The position numbers were made by a program, and so were the translations under genes. From assembly GCF_904063065.1 (NCBI RefSeq), contig NZ_CAJFCL010000002.1, positions 496,001-560,000 on the forward strand: DNA of 64,000 nucleotides, read 5' to 3'. Position 1 is the stretch's first letter. Every line of letters begins with the position of its first letter. Shown here one piece after another: positions 61,767 through 64,000 of the stretch. This DNA is from Pseudomonas paraversuta. Lineage in GTDB: Bacteria > Pseudomonadota > Gammaproteobacteria > Pseudomonadales > Pseudomonadaceae. The notes below the pieces were generated by a model that was given only the letters and a program-made list of their open reading frames with translations, searched no databases and was not told the origin of the DNA.

Positions 61767-63080
61767 ATGTCACAGAGCGCCGCCGCATCGCTGATCAGCG
61801 ATGACGATAAAAACGCCATCTACAAACGCATCACCCTGCGTTTGATCCCCTTCATCTTCATTTGCTACCTGTTTAACTACCTGGACCGGGTAAACGTTGG
61901 CTTCGCCAAATTACAGATGCTCGACGCGCTGAAGTTCAGCGAGACGGTATACGGCCTTGGCGCCGGGATTTTCTTTATCGGCTACGTGCTGTGCGGCGTG
62001 CCGAGCAACCTGGCCCTCAGCAGATTCGGGCCACGGCGCTGGATCGCCGTAATGATGATCGGTTGGGGCCTGCTGTCGACCTGCCTGATGTTTGTCACCA
62101 CCCCTGCCGGGTTTTATACCCTGCGTTTTTTCACCGGCGCGGCTGAAGCGGGGTTCTTTCCCGGGGTGGTGCTGTATCTCTCGCAGTGGTTCCCGACCTT
62201 CCGCCGCGGCCGGATCATGGCGTTGTTCATGTGTGCCATTCCGGTTTCGGGCCTGATTGGCGGCCCTTTCTCCGGCTGGATCCTTAGCCACTTTGCCGCG
62301 GGCCAGGGCGGTCTCGCCGGCTGGCAGTGGATGTTCCTGCTGCAAGGGGTGCCGACGGTTGTGCTGGGCGCACTGGCGATTTTCTTGCTCAGTGACAGTT
62401 TTGCCAACGCCAGATGGCTCGGTGCAAAAGAGCGCGCAGTGCTGGAAGCGGACCATGCCCTGGACGCCCTGAACAAACCTGCAACCACCTCCGACTCATT
62501 GCTCGCAGTATTCAAGAACCCGGCCATCTGGGCGTTCGGTCTGATTTACTTCTGCATCCAGAGCGGCGTATACGCGATCAACTTCTGGCTGCCGTCGATC
62601 ATCAAGAACATGGGCTTCAGCGATACCCTGGTGATCGGCTGGATCAGCGCTATCCCCTACTTGCTGGCGGCTGTGTTCATGTTGCTGGTGGGCCGTTCTG
62701 CGGACTTGCGCAAAGAGCGCCGCTGGCATCTGGTGGTGCCTATGTTGATGGGTGCACTGGGCCTGGTGATTGCCGTCAATTTTGCAGCCCAGCCGGTGAT
62801 CGCCATTCTGGGGCTGACCATCGCCACCATGGGTGCCCTGACCGGTTTGCCAATGTTCTGGCCGGTGCCGACCGCCATGCTCAGTGCCGGTGCGGCAGCG
62901 GGCGGCCTGGCGCTGATCAACTCGATGGGGCAGATGGCCGGGTTTCTCAGCCCGTACCTGGTGGGCTTTGTCAAAGACGCCACGGGCTCCACCGACGTAG
63001 CCCTGTACCTGTTGGCGGCAGTCATTGTGGGCGGCAGCCTGTTGGCGCTGCGCATGACCCGCGGCATGACTCAGGCATAA
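61767..63080 (+). CDS. MFS transporter, anion:cation symporter family
   Basis: 437 residues with twelve helices. LFNYLDRVNVGFAKLQM near the N-terminus is typical of the ACS family that includes glucarate permease GudP and phthalate/tartrate carriers. The start at 61767 has AGAGAG upstream; the frame runs 10 codons further but without a site. Together with CdaR and glycerate kinase it implies uptake of a sugar acid. Confidence 0.9.
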   Translation: MSQSAAASLISDDDKNAIYKRITLRLIPFIFICYLFNYLDRVNVGFAKLQMLDALKFSETVYGLGAGIFFIGYVLCGVPSNLALSRFGPRRWIAVMMIGWGLLSTCLMFVTTPAGFYTLRFFTGAAEAGFFPGVVLYLSQWFPTFRRGRIMALFMCAIPVSGLIGGPFSGWILSHFAAGQGGLAGWQWMFLLQGVPTVVLGALAIFLLSDSFANARWLGAKERAVLEADHALDALNKPATTSDSLLAVFKNPAIWAFGLIYFCIQSGVYAINFWLPSIIKNMGFSDTLVIGWISAIPYLLAAVFMLLVGRSADLRKERRWHLVVPMLMGALGLVIAVNFAAQPVIAILGLTIATMGALTGLPMFWPVPTAMLSAGAAAGGLALINSMGQMAGFLSPYLVGFVKDATGSTDVALYLLAAVIVGGSLLALRMTRGMTQA

Positions 63081-63086
63081 ACCCCC

Positions 63087-63126
63087 TTGGCCTCTGCAGG
63101 AGCGAGCTCGCTCCTGCAGAGGCCAA
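63087..63126. repeat. 40-bp perfect palindrome, REP-derived
   Basis: The centre CAGGAGCGAGCTCGCTCCTG extends perfectly to 63087-63126. It starts 7 bp after the MFS stop. It contains the GGAGCGAGCTCGCTCC part of the REP unit in head-to-head form and can fold into one long hairpin; it could act as a transcription stop. Confidence 0.85.
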
Positions 63127-63212
63127 TGTGAGCAAGCCATTTGCCCTTCGGCCCGCTGAGCCTCAAGCTATGCACCTCCAATAATCAGAATGTGCGTTTC
63201 AACGAGGCTGTT

Positions 63213-64000
63213 GTGTCCAAAGGTATTGTCTTATCAGTTCTGGCATCGAGCCTGTTCGGTGTCATGTATTACTTCACGTCCCTGCTCTGGCCCTTGAGCG
63301 GCGCCGAAATCTTCGGCTGGCGAATGCTCCTGACCCTGCCCTGCATGACTCTGTTCATGTGCTTTTCCGGTGACTGGCGGCTGGTTCCGGTGATCGTCTC
63401 GCGGCTGCGTCAGCAACCCCGGCTGTGGGCAGTGCTGGTGGCGTCCAGCGCACTGGTGGGGGTGCAGTTGTGGCTGTTTCTGTGGGCACCGCTTAACGGC
63501 CATAGCCTCGATGTCTCGCTGGGCTACTTCCTATTGCCTCTAACCATGCTTCTTACCGGGCGCCTGGTCTATGGCGAGCAGTTATCGCATTTGCAGAAAA
63601 TCGCTGCGGCTCTGGCCACCCTCGGGGTCGCCAACGAGGTGTACCGGGTCGGCGGATTTTCCTGGACCACTCTGGTGGTTGCTATCGGTTACCCGCTGTA
63701 CTTCGTATTGCGCAAACGCGCAGCCACGGACAACCTCGGCGGCCTGTGGGTCGATATGCTGTTGTTGGTGCCGGTGGCCTGGTGGTTTGTGCAGAGCGGT
63801 GAGCAAGGATTCGCTGTGGCCAGCCATCGCCCGGCGCTGTATGCGCTTATTCCGCTGCTGGGGGGCATCAGCGCCCTGGCATTGATCAGCTACATTCTGG
63901 CCAGTCGCATGCTGGCATTCAGCTTGTTTGGCTTGCTCAGCTATGTAGAGCCGGTATTGCTGGTGATTGTCGCGCTGCTGCTGGGGGAAAGTATCAGCGC
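63213..64000 (+). CDS. RarD/EamA-family transporter (3' end outside window)
   Basis: The first 262 residues of a DMT-family protein, starting at GTG 63213 with GAGG five bases upstream. Translation gives MSKGIVLSVLASSLFGVMYY, and it continues with many hydrophobic helices (EIFGWRMLLTLPCMT, LGYFLLPLTMLLTGRLVYGE, FGLLSYVEPVLLVIVALLLGE), the RarD pattern. The gene is cut by the window end; its relation to the upstream operon is unclear. Confidence 0.85.
   Translation, partial: MSKGIVLSVLASSLFGVMYYFTSLLWPLSGAEIFGWRMLLTLPCMTLFMCFSGDWRLVPVIVSRLRQQPRLWAVLVASSALVGVQLWLFLWAPLNGHSLDVSLGYFLLPLTMLLTGRLVYGEQLSHLQKIAAALATLGVANEVYRVGGFSWTTLVVAIGYPLYFVLRKRAATDNLGGLWVDMLLLVPVAWWFVQSGEQGFAVASHRPALYALIPLLGGISALALISYILASRMLAFSLFGLLSYVEPVLLVIVALLLGESIS

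Overview
The window looks like chromosomal DNA of a Pseudomonas of the P. fluorescens lineage. This is inferred from high-GC coding DNA, REP-type repeats built on GTGGGAGCTGGCTTGCCAGC and GCGAGGCAAGCTCGCTCC, OprD, DUF1302/DUF1329 and PCuAC/SCO genes, and AAnAAnAA (Crc/Hfq-type) leader motifs. I see 58 protein genes (both terminal genes are cut by the window), no tRNA or rRNA, no CRISPR, no transposase and no integrase. It reads as metabolic and accessory chromosome rather than a mobile island.

Region by region. 0-12 kb: a beta-oxidation and envelope block. On the minus strand DUF1302 porin-like protein, DUF1329 protein, YCF48/BNR protein, RND (MMPL) exporter, acyl-CoA dehydrogenase and acyl-CoA ligase run in one direction and meet a 3-hydroxyacyl-CoA dehydrogenase at a bidirectional terminator; this suggests handling of a hydrophobic acid. 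11-22 kb: a hydrolase and AraC regulator, then a minus-strand run: response regulator, histidine kinase, quinone oxidoreductase, TauD-like dioxygenase, BKACE (DUF849) enzyme, MFS transporter, DsbA-like protein, Rieske ferredoxin, YeiH (putative sulfate exporter). This looks like a catabolic cluster for a substrate I cannot name, possibly an organosulfonate. 22-28.5 kb: small lipoprotein, a flavin monooxygenase with an ABC binding protein and permease but no ATPase, and a tsdBA-like thiosulfate dehydrogenase pair. 28.8-33.8 kb: GntP permease, acyl-CoA synthetase and MaoC hydratase operon, a four-unit tandem REP array, oxaloacetate decarboxylase.

33.9-42.1 kb: a chaperone-usher pilus locus with four related major-type subunit genes, three of them in an 817-820 bp tandem array whose spacers carry fragments of subunit coding sequence, plus chaperone, usher and two further subunits. 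42.5-46.9 kb: LysR regulator divergent from a ketone-body operon (CoA-transferase A/B, thiolase), then a thioesterase behind a perfect palindromic operator. 47-51 kb: carboxypeptidase G2-like protease, RcnB-like protein, stand-alone LigD phosphoesterase domain, topoisomerase IB. 50.5-57 kb: LysR/SDR pair, DUF1624 membrane protein, pseudoazurin overlapping an OprD porin, a REP cluster, then PCuAC and SCO copper chaperones. 57.6-64 kb: PssA-like phospholipase D enzyme, glycerate kinase, CdaR regulator divergent from an MFS sugar-acid permease, and a RarD-like gene cut by the window end.

A theme across the window is uptake and CoA-dependent breakdown of organic acids under probable catabolite control: at least eight start regions carry AAnAAnAA motifs. 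All functions are inferred from sequence recognition without database searches.
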